From: Lolium rigidum | Taxonomy: Eukaryota > Streptophyta > Magnoliopsida > Poales > Poaceae | Length of the DNA: 64,000 bases | Assembly (NCBI RefSeq): GCF_022539505.1 | Contig: NC_061512.1 | Span: 254,030,510-254,094,509, forward strand | Direction of reading: 5' to 3' | Part shown: positions 31,605 through 44,163 of the stretch, in pieces | How positions within the stretch are numbered: the first letter of the stretch is position 1 | How the letters are laid out: every line of letters begins with the position of its first letter | Made by a program: the position numbers and the translations under genes | Notes under the pieces: generated by a model | The model's input: the letters and a program-made list of their open reading frames with translations, nothing else | Told to the model about the DNA's origin: nothing | Database searches by the model: none

Positions 31605-34600
31605 GACCCTCACCAGCCATCATCGCTCTCATGCTCACTCTCATACTCCATCTCTTTCTCTTTCTCTTTCTCTTTCTCGGCCCACTATCACTATCACTAT
31701 CTTGTGAGTACAAAGTTGAAGGGTCGACGGGTGGAGGCTCATCATAATTGTCATTCGCCTCAAGTAACTTCTCGAGCATAGATATGTCCTTTAGATCCAC
31801 CACTCGACTCACCACGAGTTTCGCATCGTTCCGAGGTCCTCTTGAACAAACGGTTCTAAAATATATTCCCGAAGTCCCGTTCCTCTTGATAGAAAATCCC
31901 TCGTATGTCACGGGGTCAATGTTGTTGTAATCATCCTCGGAGGGAATCGGTAGGTTACCATGTGGCGATACTCGGAAGACGACTTCCCAACCCTTGAGTT
32001 CCGCTTTCCGGCATGGGTAGGGCAAATAATAAACTTGCTTGGCTTGGTGAGCCACAATAAAGACATCGGCTCCGCTATAGGTGGTTGAAGGCTTAACTTC
32101 AACTAACCCAATGGACTTATCACTTCTCTCGTCCACCTATTGGGTCGAACCAATGACACTTGAACACGACGATATTGAGTTGCACGTTCGTACGATTGAA
32201 TGTCAACTCGTATACACTTTGTAACCTTCCGTAGTAATCAAAGTTGTTGGCTCCTTTGGTGAAGACCCCAGTATTTATCGTTTTGGGATTCGCCCGGCCC
32301 TTCCGGTGCGTCTCCGTGTGGAAGCGAAACCCATTCACATCATACTTCTCATACTTGGTCACCTCACGGCTACAACCTTGGGAAACACATTTCAACTCAT
32401 CTATCATATCAACGTTTCTCTCACGGCCCTACAAGAACATTTCAAATTTGTTGTGTGCATTAGTTACGTGTAATAAGAGGGACAAGTCACGTGTTGCAAT
32501 GTAAGAGGAAAGGTTAGAAATTACTTTTTCCATGAACCATGTCACAAAGTTTTTATTAATTCCGGGAGCACCGTCTTTCAAGAGAGTGTCCATCTCCGAG
32601 GTTTCGGGCAATTCATCATACGGCCACATTTCATCCGTGAATTCGTTGAAAGGAGAAAATAAGCATTAGACCGAGACGAGGTTACTAGCTGCAAAGTAAT
32701 TTGTTCACCATTTTACCTTACGAATGGGATCACTTCCTCCATGTTCATAAGCACATATAGCATTATACAATCCTTCTCTTCGTTCTCCAGCTTATATTTT
32801 GTTCCTTTACCAGCCTTGCCACCGGGGAATTGGAATAGTTTTAGCTTGGGGTCATTCTCGGGCACGTCGACATTGTAACGAGTGACCGGGTTATGCTGAG
32901 TGGGAACATCATCGGGATAGTACGTTGTCGCGGCATCTCGCCATCTCCCGAAGGCATATTGCCTCAGCTATGCATGCTTCAATCTTGGCCTTGTTTCCAG
33001 TTATCTTTCGAATATACTTAAACTCTCTCTCAATACAGAATCGCCAACGAAACCGCACCGGACCACCCAAGAGTGCCTCGTTGGCGAGGTGCACAATGAG
33101 ATGTGCCATCGGAGTAAAGAAGCTCGGCGGAAATATCATCTCCAAATTGCATAGCAACTCCGGCACCGTATGTTGTAGCTTTGCAATAACCTCGGGACAT
33201 ATCCGCTTAGCACGTAGCGTGCGGAAGAAATGGCTCAACCGCGCAAGCACTCGCCGGACTTTCTCGGGATATACCCTCGAAGCATCACCGGCATGAGCCG
33301 CCGAATCCATATATGATAGTCGTGACTCTTGAGCCCGGTGACTTTTCCCGTCGAAAGATTAACTCCCTTACTCATATTCGAGCAATAACCATCCGGGAAC
33401 ATCACGACGTATTTGAGCCACGCGAATGCCTCCTTCTTTTGGATGGAATCAAGGCAGAAGTTGGCATGCGGCTTGAACCAATTCTTTTGACGGCCAATAG
33501 GACGCTTCATGTGTAATTTTTCCCTATCACAGAGGATCTCAATATCGACTCTAGCCTTGACATTATCCTTTGACTTCCCGGAATGTTCAGGCATGTGTGA
33601 AAGACGGACTCCGCGACATTCTTTACAGTGTGCATCACATCGATGTTATGGGGAAGTTCGAGGTCCATGTAATACTCGAGCTTCGTTAAAGCCGCCTCGT
33701 GAGTCCAGTTGTGCGTTACACCATATCCCTCAAATTGATGGCCGGCTAGGCGTCGCCGCCGCACGAGAGCACGTAGCTCGGCTTCAACAAGTGTACCATC
33801 AAACTTCGGCACATCTTTTTTTCATGCACAACTTTGCCCTTCTTGAAGTTCTTTTTGTCTTCTCTAAACGGATGCCTCCTTTTGAGGAACTCGTCGATTC
33901 GTGTCAAACGCAACATACTTGCGACCCTTCCGTAGCCAAAGGAACTCAAGCCGATGCTCGCACACCGGGCATGGCCACTTACCACTCGTACACCATCCAC
34001 ATGTTAGGGCGTACCCGGCATGTCATGCATGGTATACCGCAACCAAACTCTCATGCGAAGTTTGTCTTCGATGCTCTGGCCGTACGTCAATGTCCCGTGG
34101 TGCCAAGAGTGGTTCAAATCTTCCACAATCGGCCGCATGTAGACACTCAAATTCTTCCCGGTAATGAGGGCCTGGAATGATCAGCGACAAAACATGGTCT
34201 TCCTCGTCATTAGGACTCCGGGAGGGAGATTGAGCGGAATAACAAACACGGGCCAGCAATCGTAATTGGCAAGTGGACATACCATATGGATTGAAGCCAT
34301 CCGTTGCTATCGCAATTCCGACATTCCGAGCCTCGGCTGCCTTAAGGCGGTGTTTTGTATCGAAGTTCTTCCATGCCGTACCATCGGATGGATGTCCCAT
34401 CTTCAACTTCTTGTTTTCGTCCACGAATCTCTTCCCATACTTGTGCCACGTCATCCGTTTGGCTGTCTCCTCGTGCATGTCAAGCCGCCGGATTCTTTTA
34501 TGAATGGGAGATATCGAAGAATCGACTTTGCGGTGCTTGACTCGCCTCACCTCGACCATCCTTTCCCGTTACCTCTTCATACCTAGACTCGCTTACGGAT

Positions 34601-35371
34601 GGGACGAGCATTTGTCCTCCGCATACCGTCTCCAAAATAGAACGCAGCCTTTCTGGACAACAGCCTATCCTTTGATAATCCATGTTGAGGTCCTTCATAA
34701 TTCTCCTCGTCGCGTGCGTGCTTTGAGGCGTACTAATGATCTTTGGGCAACATGTTACCGCTTGTTTTCGGACTTGCTTCAAAGCCCTCACGGGTGGTGT
34801 TGTACCGGGTCTTGTCGGCTAGACATTGGGAGATGGCATCGAGCCGAGAAATCGCGGCGCCCTCGTACAGAGGCCTCTTAGCCGCGGCAATCATATCATA
34901 GAAGGCCTTCGCGGTTGGCTCTGGTTCCTCCGGTTCCGGCGGCGCTCCGGCTCGGCGGCGCCTCCGGTTCCGGCGGTGAATCCGGACATCGGCATGGACG
35001 AGATCATCTAGAAAGTCTCTAACTCCATCGTACGCATTGCCATTGAGCCGCTGCCGCATCACCTCACCTCCGTCACGTTCGCGCTCATCAAAGTCGATTT
35101 CCGTGACGTACCCATGCATATACCCATATTGCAGAAGGTGTCTATACATTTCATCCTTCCCACGACGTTGACGCTTCACGCAGCGAACACAGGGGCAAAG
35201 TGCCCGAACCAGCCCCTTTGTACCACGCGCTAACTCATTGAGTAACAGTAAAATGGGTCTAGCTAGGAGCCACCACAGCGAACTGAGAGCTTGAGCCGTC
35301 GGATATTGCCTCTGAACGGCCCAGATTGTCCGAATGTCCTGAAGCACGCCCACTTTGACCTGTATCAACAC
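31605..35371 (-). pseudogene. TNP2-like CACTA transposase with DUF4218 and DUF4216-like parts, frameshifted
   Basis: Successive minus-strand frames carry the normal TNP2 order. 35371-34733 holds a transposase-associated domain ('LCPCVRCVKRQRRGKDEM', 'HLLQYGYMHGY'). 34791-34498 holds 'MKDLNMDYQRIGCCPE'. 34559-34023 holds 'MGHPSDGTAWKNFD' and 'IAIATDGFNPYGM', the conserved catalytic-region motif. 33812-33507 holds 'LPHNIDVMHTVKNVAESVF'. 33310-32909 is DUF4218-like ('IFPPSFFTPMAHLIVHLANE'). 32407-32120 is DUF4216-like ('NNFDYYGRLQSVYEL', 'VVFKCHWFDP'). 32136-31605 is the C-terminal part, ending in Lys/Arg repeats. The frames change several times and introns are possible. It cuts and joins CACTA ends in the family; this copy looks inactive. 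Confidence 0.82.
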
Positions 35372-35379
35372 GTAATTGC

Positions 35380-38070
35380 ACCTTCACCGGCCGGCCAAAC
35401 ATTGCCGGGCCGCTTCTCCAGAAATTGACCACGGTGTTTTCTCATTTATCGGGCTGAGATGTCGTTATCCATTAAGTAACAGCACCGGGCTTTGACTGCA
35501 TCTACGGCCCGTTGTTATTTTCGCACCATATTCGGTCCACCAAGCTGTACACCCAAGCGTCCCCTCCTACCCATGTCGTCGGCGGCGGACCGATGGTGCT
35601 TCGCCTCCCTTCAAGGACGGTGCTAATGGATGCGTTACTAACTCTCCTTTAATCCCCCTTTGTAAATTTATATGATCATCCTTGTGTTAGCGTCTTCTTC
35701 GTCCGCATATCCCGTTCTCCTTCGGCAGGAACTCAAGATGAGTCTGAGGAGGAGGCGCAGTTGGTGGATGATGCAACGAAAGGAGGTAGCGGCGGATTCC
35801 TTGGCAACTTTCCGCAAAGGGAGCCCATGGGAAACTGAGGTGGGCAGTATCCCGTAGACAGATTCTCCAGGTGCGCGAGAGGATCTACTCTCGACTCAGT
35901 GGGAAACTGGGAAGGCCTTTGACGACTCTCGACTTAGGTCCAATCTGACCTCAAACAGGTTCCAGCTGATTCTCATTGCTATTGCCTCATCTTGCGGTAC
36001 TTTATATATATCTGCTGGTTTCGTTTCTTATATGCTGCATTTGTCGAACATAGCTAGACAGGTTCCAGGGTCTATTGAATTTGTCAGCTCGTCTGTATGG
36101 TGCAATCAGGGAATGAGATTACTCAAGATAAGCTCAAGGGTGATGGTTGCTGGTAGCGACCTATTTTGTTCCCTTGACTGTTTACTCATTCACTGCAAAT
36201 CAGTTTACAATGAGATATCTTATATCTAAGCAGCTCCGATCGCCCACTGATGGAAGGTTTGGATGGTGAAGTCAGCGAGGCTATTGTGTGGCTCAATGTT
36301 GCTGTAGTCTTTAACGTGTTTTTTTTTTGTTTGTTGCTTCATCCGACTGCTCTATAAGGGGTGAGGATAAGCACTATTTGGACTTCCAGTCAATTGGTTC
36401 AGATGGTTGTTCCGAATATTGGCTGTAAGAACTGAGCCATTAAACAGGGAACTCTCGCCGTGTACTACACAGATTTATTCTTAGTCATGAAAGAAGGTAC
36501 CGCTCATGTATCCTTATATTTTGTGTGAAACTTCAGCTCCTGCAAAATCTTAGCAAGTTTCAATTCCATCTTTATTGTTTGATAGCCTATAATATCTCTG
36601 TTTGAATTAATGAATGAACTTTTATAGTTTACCACCAAGGTAGAAGTTCTTCCTACATGAATGAGAGATGAGATGAGGTAAAACCTTTGGTGCATACTCG
36701 AAAGCAACAGTGCAAATGCCCTGTTAATTTTGGAATGTGAATATAGTTATTATCTTGATACGACTTACCTTTTCAGCAGGGCATGCTTTAGCCGAAATAT
36801 ATTTGATGCAAAGCTAATAATAATTATTTTCTTAGGTCAATATTCTACGGTGGAAACAACTTTTATCAAATATCTCTAAAAATTATCTATGCAAGCTACT
36901 TACCTGTCTCATTTCTTTTTCCAGTTTACCCCAAGGCGACCATTTATCTTCATTTGCAGGTAGTGATATTGGACCGGAGCCACCAAGCAACAGATTTGAC
37001 TTATCATGGTAAACTCTGTATTTTTTGTTCTTTTCTACAGTAGGGATACTATGGCATCTAATAATTATGGCCCGTCTTGGCTTTATTAGTATCACAGTAT
37101 ATTGATTGGATAGTTTTTTTTTGTTGGAGTTTGTGAAACGATGCTTCTGAAATCATATTAATTAATGTTTTGGCATTACAGAACGAGGACGAATCTAATG
37201 TCGAGTGCAGTGTAGGGAACGCCTCGGGCCTATGCTGCTTAACTTTGAACAAAACCTATCTATGTTTGTTTAGCGTTTCTCTTTAGTTTCTTGTACAATG
37301 TGAAGATTCATGCCACATGAATTGATGCACTCATCTCAATTTCATTTGTAGCATAGTGTCGTGAAATCGCATCAGTTTGGAGTGTGTAAACATTGTTGGA
37401 TACATAAATATGTTTTTGTAAGAATCTCTGACATCTAGAATGCGGTTTCGTTCGTACCAACTATGGAGTGCTTGTTGGCTATAGTGACAAACTTTCAAGA
37501 AATGCCCACGTACTGTGTGTATACACCAATGACTATTCAGATTTTTATTATATCGTAATAGCGTTCCGTTAGTATTTCTATAAATTTTCTGTTGTAATAG
37601 ATGGGCGCGTCAGGTAAAGACTTATAAGGTAAATCTTGTTCCAAACGATCAGCTCAGTGCATGCGCACAAATAACACATGGGAAATATTGTGGTGTGGGG
37701 CAGCTCCTTTCTTCCCAAATTCAGCATCACCAGTAAACTGCACAAATAATCCCTAAATCAATACTTACGGGTGAGAATCAACAGCAAGGCATGCAGAAGG
37801 TTGAAACGAAAGATAAAAAAGAACCCTGTTCATGGGCATTGTGAAAGAATTGAGGCCAGGTGGAAGAACGCAAACAATTCGGTCTTCAGCTTTTCAAGAG
37901 GACTAAAACATACATATGAGAGACAAGAAACATTATTGTAGCCATCATAACCTCATAGAAATACTATACTTTTTTTTATTACATACGATGAAAATGCCTA
38001 TATGAGTGTACAATATCTATCATTTTATCAAATATGGACGGGCGCGGCAACGCGCGCTTTCATGGTCTAG
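35380..38070 (+). mobile_element. Probable Helitron (3' end supported, 5' end not located)
   Basis: The 3' terminus at 38070 reads CATGGTCTAG followed by T. Just upstream is a hairpin, GCGCG-gcaa-CGCGC (38043-38056), the arrangement of Helitron 3' ends. It lies between the 5' end of the CACTA transposase (35371) and the rest of the CACTA. No clear A|TC 5' start was found, so the left limit is a guess. The interior looks like low-copy, partly exon-like plant sequence (for example an acidic frame at about 35725-35840), as captured gene fragments often do. No Rep/helicase was seen. Confidence 0.5.
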
Positions 38071-38293
38071 TTCACTAGAAAATGGGTCTTCCTTGTCCAC
38101 TCATCTGTTTTCTCAGTCGCACTAACACGCTCATTGTACATCCATCCATTATCAGCCATCCTCTGCTTTATTGGGAGCCAAACCACAGACATAGCATTTA
38201 TATCAAATAGGAAATTAAATGCATCATATTTTTATTTATTTTACCGGGCGAAACGCATGCATCAACCTACATCTCTACTAGGTGGGCTCTAGC
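38071..38293. other. Unassigned stretch
   Basis: No gene was seen. A 'tctctactag' at 38272 preceded by A resembles a Helitron 5' start, but no matching 3' end was found. Confidence 0.3.
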
Positions 38294-38503
38294 AGCCGCC
38301 GGATCCGTAGTTGGCTACGTTCTCCATGCTCGACCTCGGTCCAAGTCAGGACTTCGCAGCACCTCCCGCCGCTTCTCCCAATACACGTCTCGGCAAAAGC
38401 CGAGAGGATGTGCATCCGGAGAACAACGGGGAGGCGCCGCCGAAATCCCGACTCGGACCGGAGTAGAACATGGAAAACGTAGACAACTACGCATCCGCCG
38501 ACC
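38294..38503. repeat. Imperfect 210-bp palindrome (foldback)
   Basis: The arms pair from 'gccgccggatccgtagtt' (38295) to its partner 'aactacgcatccgccg' (ending 38500). The centre is TCTCGGC-aaaa-GCCGAGA (38388-38405). Open frames on both strands are similar to each other because of this symmetry. It lies inside the CACTA region. Confidence 0.75.
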
Positions 38504-38715
38504 GTCCCGTAAATGCCGCAAGCGTTACGGTTCAAAATATGCGGACCACTAATGCATATTTATCCGCGTAACGCTCGCGGACGGGAAGTGACACCTAGGT
38601 TACGTAACCGGACTTGGAAAATGAATCTAGTGACATAAGAAAATGCGGAGAAGGGGAGGCGATGTTTTAGCTCACCCTCGGCGGACGGAGAGAATCACGG
38701 ACACGGCGACAAGGA

Positions 38716-38783
38716 GGTCACGACGGGCGGTCACGACGGGCCGGTCACGACGGGGCGGTCACGAGGTCGGCGGTCACGACGGC
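38716..38783 (+). repeat. Short tandem array of GGTCACGACGGG
   Basis: There are five imperfect copies spaced 12-15 bp apart. Confidence 0.85.
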
Positions 38784-38814
38784 ACCTATTTCCATTCAAT
38801 AAAAAACAAATTAT

Positions 38815-39012
38815 TTCACATTTCACATTTTCTATTTGTATTTCTATTTCACATTTTCTATTTCACATTTTCACATTTTCCATTTGTATTTCTATTTCAC
38901 ATTTTCTATTTCACACTTTCACATTTGCTATTTCACATTTTCACATTTTCACATTTTCTATTTTCACATTTCACAAATTATTTCACATTTCACATTTTCT
39001 ATTTCTATTTCT
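38815..39012 (+). repeat. Low-complexity TTTCACATTTTCTATTT array
   Basis: TTTCACATTT and CTATTT words alternate through about 200 bp on the plus strand. The Phe/Ser/His-rich open frames across it are artefacts. Confidence 0.9.
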
Positions 39013-39079
39013 AAATAGCATACAATCTTAGATGGAATTGCAAGATTGTACAAAAAAAAACTTACAAAAAAAAACTTAC

Positions 39080-39420
39080 AGAGAAGAGATGAGGCAGGGG
39101 CCTGCGGGGTCGAGGCAGGGGCAGCGGGCGGGCGGCGGGATAGGGGAGAGGAGGGCGGGGCGGGGAGGAGGGCGGCCGTGAGGGAGGGGGCGGCGGGCGG
39201 GCGGCGGGATAGGGGAGAGGAGGGCGGGGCAGGGGAGAGGAGGGCGGGGCAGGGAGGAGGGCGGCCGGGGAGGGAGGGCGGCGCGGCGGGAGGGCGGCCG
39301 GGGAGGGAGGGCAGCGGGCGGCCGGCGGCGGGGCGGCCGGCGACGGCGAGGGGCGGGCGCGGGCGGCAAATTTGGGCGGCGGCGCGGGGCGAGTTTGGGC
39401 TGGCAGCGCGGGGGCGGTTG
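39080..39420 (+). repeat. G-rich low-complexity tract with internal repeats
   Basis: The plus strand is mostly G with GGGCGGGCGGCGGGATAGGG-type blocks repeated. Many runs of three or more G are closely spaced, so it could form quadruplexes. The long Ala/Arg/Pro-rich frames on both strands are composition artefacts. Confidence 0.85.
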
Positions 39421-39540
39421 GGCGTTTAGGGTTTGGGAGCTGGTCTGGCTCGACCAGCTCCCATGTAACGGTGCGGCGCGGGCACATATGCCGACGGCCG
39501 GCTATATGCCGAGGGTGGCCGTCGGCATAGAGTTTTTTCT

Positions 39541-39913
39541 TTTTTTTTTTCTCTTATTTTTCTCTTATTTTTTTTATTTTTTTCTCTTATTTTTCTCTTA
39601 TTTTTTTCTCTCTTATTTTTTTGGAATACAAAATTGACCAAATTTCTTAGGAACGGGGTGATTAGAATAGTTTATCAAAAGTTATACACCTCAAATTTAG
39701 AAGCTACATAAACTTATGAACGAATGCATCTTAGATATTGAATTCCATGTGTTTGTACCAAATTGCTACCACCACTACACAAGGTACAACTGAATGGAGA
39801 TAAAAGAAACATCTATCATCAGGTGTTGTCAAGGGTTAAGCATAGATCCGACGAAACCCTAGTTCTGTTGACCACGCGGTCTACCCCTTTGACTGCATCC
39901 CATCGGGGGTCCC
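39541..39913. other. Unassigned stretch between CACTA repeats and retrotransposon 2
   Basis: It begins with a T-rich run of TCTTATTTTT units (39531-39622). The rest has no gene or recognisable end. Confidence 0.4.
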
Positions 39914-41504
39914 TGATGGCGTATATTTCACACGTTCGTTGGGCAACCCCAAGAGGAAGGTATGATGCACACAGCAGCAAGTTTTCCCTCAGAAAGAAAC
40001 CAAGGTTTATCGAACCAGGAGGAGCCAAGAAGCACGTTGAAGGTTGATGGCGGCGGGATGTAGTGCGGCGCAACACCGGGATTCCGGCGCCAACGTGGAA
40101 CCCGCACAACACAACCAAACTACTTTGCCCCAACGAAACAAGTGAGGTTGTCAATCTCACCGGCTTGCCGTAACAAAGGATTAACCGTATTGTGTGGAAG
40201 ATGATTGTTTGCGTAGAAAACAAGAGAACAAGTATTGCAAGAGATTGTATTTCAAGAAAGAGAATTGGACCGGGGTCCACAGTTCACTAGAGGTGTCTCT
40301 CCCATAAGACGAACAGAATGTTGGGTGAACAAATTACAGTTGGGCAATTGACAAATAAAGAGAGCATGACAATGCACATACATATCATGATGAGTATAGT
40401 GAGATTTAATTGGGCATTACGACAAAGTACATAGACCGCCATCCAACCGCATCTATGCCTAAAAAGTCCACCTTCAGTGTTATCATCCGAACCCCTCCAA
40501 GTATTAAGTTGCAAGCAACAGACAATTGCATTAAGTATGGTGCGTAATGTAATCAACAACTACATCCTTAGACATAGCATCAATGTTTTATCCCTAGTGG
40601 CAACAAGACAACACAACCTTAGAACTTTCGTCACTCGTCCCATGTGTCAAGTGCATGAACCCACTATCGAGCATAAGTACTCCCTCTTGGAGTTAAAAGT
40701 AACTACTTGGCCAGAGCATCTACTAGATAACGGAGAGCATGCAAGATCATAAACAACACATAAGCATAACTTTGATAATCAACATAACAAGTATTCTCTA
40801 TTCATCGGATCCCAACAAACGCAACATATAGAATTACATATAGATGATCTTGATCATGATAGGCAGCTCACAAGATCCGACAATGATAGCACAATGGGGA
40901 GAAGACAACCATCTAGCCATCATGCTATGGACCCATAGTCCAGGGGTAGACTACTCACTCATCACTCCGGAGGCGACCATGGCGGTGTAGAGTCCTCCGG
41001 AGATGATTCCCCTCCCGACAGGGTGCCGGAGGCGATCTCCGGATCCCCCGAGATGGGATCGGCAGCGACGGCGTCTCGACAATGTTTTCCGTATCGTGGC
41101 TCTCGGCACTGGGGGTTTCGTCACGGAGGCTATTTGTAGGCGGAAGGGCAAGTCAAGAGGCGGCACGGGGGCCCACACCACGTGCCGGCGCGGCCAAGGG
41201 GGGGCCGCGCCGCCCTAGGGTTTGGCGCCCCGTGGCCCCTCTTCGTCTCTCCTTCGGACTTCCGGAAGCTTCGTGAGAAAATAGGCCTCCGGGCTTTTAT
41301 TTCGTCCAATTCCGAGAATATTTCTTTACTAGGATTTCGAAACCAAAAACAGCGTAAAACAAAGAATCGGCACTTCGGCATCTTGTTAATAGGTTAGTTC
41401 CGTAAAATGCACGAATATGACATAAAGTGTGCATAAAACATGTAGATAACATCAATAATGTGGCATGGAACACAAGAAATTATCGATACGTTGGAGACGT
41501 ATCA
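39914..41504 (-). repeat. 3' LTR of retrotransposon 2 (left copy)
   Basis: This is 1591 bp from tgatggcgta to gacgtatca. It is the same family as the right copy (44983-46284) and the solo LTR (51554-53159). Its last ~206 bp (41299-41504) also match the last ~208 bp of the retrotransposon 1 LTR. Confidence 0.92.
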
Positions 41505-44163
41505 GCATCCCTAAGCTTAGTTCTCGCTCGTCCCGAGCAGTAAAACGATAACAAAGATAATTTCCGGAGTGACATGCCATCATAAACTTGATCATACTAT
41601 TTGTAAAGCATATGTAGTGAATGCAGCGATCAAAACAATGTGTATGACATGAGTAAACAAGTGAATCATAAAGCAAAGACTTTTCATGAATAGCATTTCA
41701 AGACAAGCATCAATAAGTCTTGCATAAGAGTTAACTCATAAAGCAATAATTCAAAGTAAAGGTATTGAAGCAACACAAAAGAAGATTAAGTTTCAGCGGT
41801 TGCTTTCAACTTGTAACATGTATATCTCATGGATATTGTCAACATAGAGTAATATAATAAGTGCAATAAGCAAGTATGTAAGAATCAATGCACAGCTCAC
41901 ACAAGTGTTTGCTTCTTGAGGTGGAGAGAAATAGGTGAACTGACTCAACATTGAAAGTAAAAGAATGGTCCTCATAGAGGAAAAGCATCGATTGCTATAT
42001 TTGTGCTAGAGCTTTGATTTTGAAAACATGAAACAATTTTGTCAACGGTAGTAATAAAGCATATGCATCATGTAAATTATATCTTATAAGTTGCAAGCCT
42101 CATGCATAGTGTACTAATAGTGCTCGCACCTTGTCCTAATTAGCTTGGACTACCCGGATTATCACCGCAATACATATGCTTTAACCAAGTATCACAAAGG
42201 GGTACCTCTATGCCGCTCGTACAAAGGTCTAAGGAGAAAGCTCGCATTTGGATTTCTCGCTTTGATTATTCTCAACTTAGACATCCATACCGGGACAACA
42301 TAGACAACGTATAATGGACTCCTCTTTTAATGCTTTAAGCATTCAACAACAATTAATTCTTTTCTCATTAGAGATTTGAGGATGTTTGTCCAAAACTCGA
42401 AACTTCCACCATGGAACATGGCTTTAGTTAGCGGCCCAATGTTCTTCTCTCACAATATGCATGCTCAAACCATTCAACTCGATGTAGATCGCCCTTACTT
42501 CGTACAAGACGAACATGCATAGCAACTCACATGAAATTCAACAATGAGTTGATGGCGTTCCCAGAGAAACATGGTTATCGCACAACAAGCAACTTAATAA
42601 GAGATAAAGTGCATAATTACATATTCAATACCACAATAGTTTTTAAGCTATTTGTCCCATGAGCTATATATTGCAAAGGTGAATGATGGAATTTTAAAGG
42701 TAGCACTCAAGCAATTTACTTTGAATGGCTGGAAAATACCATGTAGTAGGTAGGTATGGTGGACACAAATGGCATAGTGGTTGGCTCAAGTATTTTGGAT
42801 GCATGAGAAGTATTCCCTCTCGATACAAGGTTTAGGCTAGCAAGGTTGTTTGAGGCAAACACAAGGATGAACTAGTACAGCAAAACTCACATAAAAGACA
42901 TATTGAAAGCATTATAATACTCTATACCGTCTTCCTTGTTGTTCAAACTCAAAACTAGAAATTATCTAGACCTTAGAGAAACCAAATATGCAAACCAAAT
43001 TTTAGCATGCTCTATGTATTTCTTCATTAATGGGTGCAAAGCATATGATGCAAGAGCTTAAACATGAGCACAACAATTGCCAAGTATCACATTACCCAAA
43101 ACATTTATAGCAATTACTACATGTATCATTTTCCAATTCCAACCATATAACAATTTAACGAAGGAGAAACTTCGCCATGAATACTATGAGTAGAAACCAA
43201 GGACATATTTGTCCATATGCTACAGCGGAGTGTGTATCTCTCCCATAAAGTGAATGCTAGGATCCATTTTATTCAAACAAAACAAAAACAAAAACAAAAC
43301 GACGCTCCAAGAAAAAGCACATAAGATGTGGCCGAATAAAAATGTAGTTTCGTGGGAGGAACTCGATAATTTGTTGATGAAGAAGGGGATGCCTTGGGCA
43401 TCCCCAAGCTTAGACGCTTGAGTCTTCTTGATATATGCAGGGGTGAACCACCGGGTGCATCCCCAAGCTTAGAGCTTTCACTCTCCTTGATCATGTTGCA
43501 TCATACTCTCTCTCTTGATCCTTGAAAACTTCCTCCACACCAAACTCGAAACAACTCATTAGAGGGTTAGTGCACAATATAAATTGACATATTCAGAGGT
43601 GACACACTCATTCTTAACACTTCTGGACATTGCATAATGCTACTGGACATTAGTGGATCAAAGAAATTCATCCAACATAGCGAAAGAGGCAATGCGAAAT
43701 AAAAGGCAGAATCTGTCAAAACAGAACAGTTCGTATTGACGAATTTTAAAATGGCACCAGACTTGCTCAAATGAAAATGCTCAAATTGAATGAAAGTTGC
43801 GTACATATCTGAGGATCATGCACGTAAATTGGCATAATTTTCTGAGCTTCCTGCAGGGCAGTGGGCTCAGATTCGTGACAGCAAAGAAATCTGGAACTGC
43901 GCAGTAATCCAAATCTAGTACTTACTTTTCTATCAACGGCTTAACTTGGCACAACAAAACTCAAAACTAAGATAAGGAGAGGTTGCTACAGTAGTAAACA
44001 ACTTCCAAGACACAAAATAAAAACAAAGTACTGTAGGTAAAAACATGGGTTGTCTCCCATAAGCGCTTTTTAACGCCTTCAACTAGGCGCTAAAGTGTGT
44101 ATCAAGTATTATCGAAGGGTGGTGCATTCTCAGCGAGGTGTGGAGTTTTATCAACTAGGCATA

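Larger units (their letters stand above)
21017..39540 (-). mobile_element. Large disrupted CACTA transposon (left end intact, right end not found)
   Basis: The left terminus CACTACAGGAATCGACG at 21017 is followed by a 620-bp array of subterminal repeats. Two genes on the minus strand follow the CACTA layout: TNP2-like transposase (31605-35371) and a second gene with a Transposase_24-like part (29332-31377). The same subterminal motif (tatgccgacggcc / gccgtcggcata) reappears at 39487-39530, suggesting the right side, but no GTAGTG terminus was found. The element is interrupted by the retrotransposon 22268-29278 and probably by a Helitron ending at 38070. The right limit is therefore inferred. 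Confidence 0.75.

Noticed and set aside
33509..34180. A 223-codon plus-strand frame
   Set aside because: It is antisense to the TNP2-like transposase, whose conserved motifs lie on the minus strand.
38643..39018. A Phe/His/Ser-rich open frame
   Set aside because: It is caused by the TTTCACATTTTCTATTT low-complexity array.
39046..39487. Long open frames on both strands (Ala/Gly/Arg and Pro/Ala/Arg-rich)
   Set aside because: They are entirely due to the G-rich low-complexity tract.
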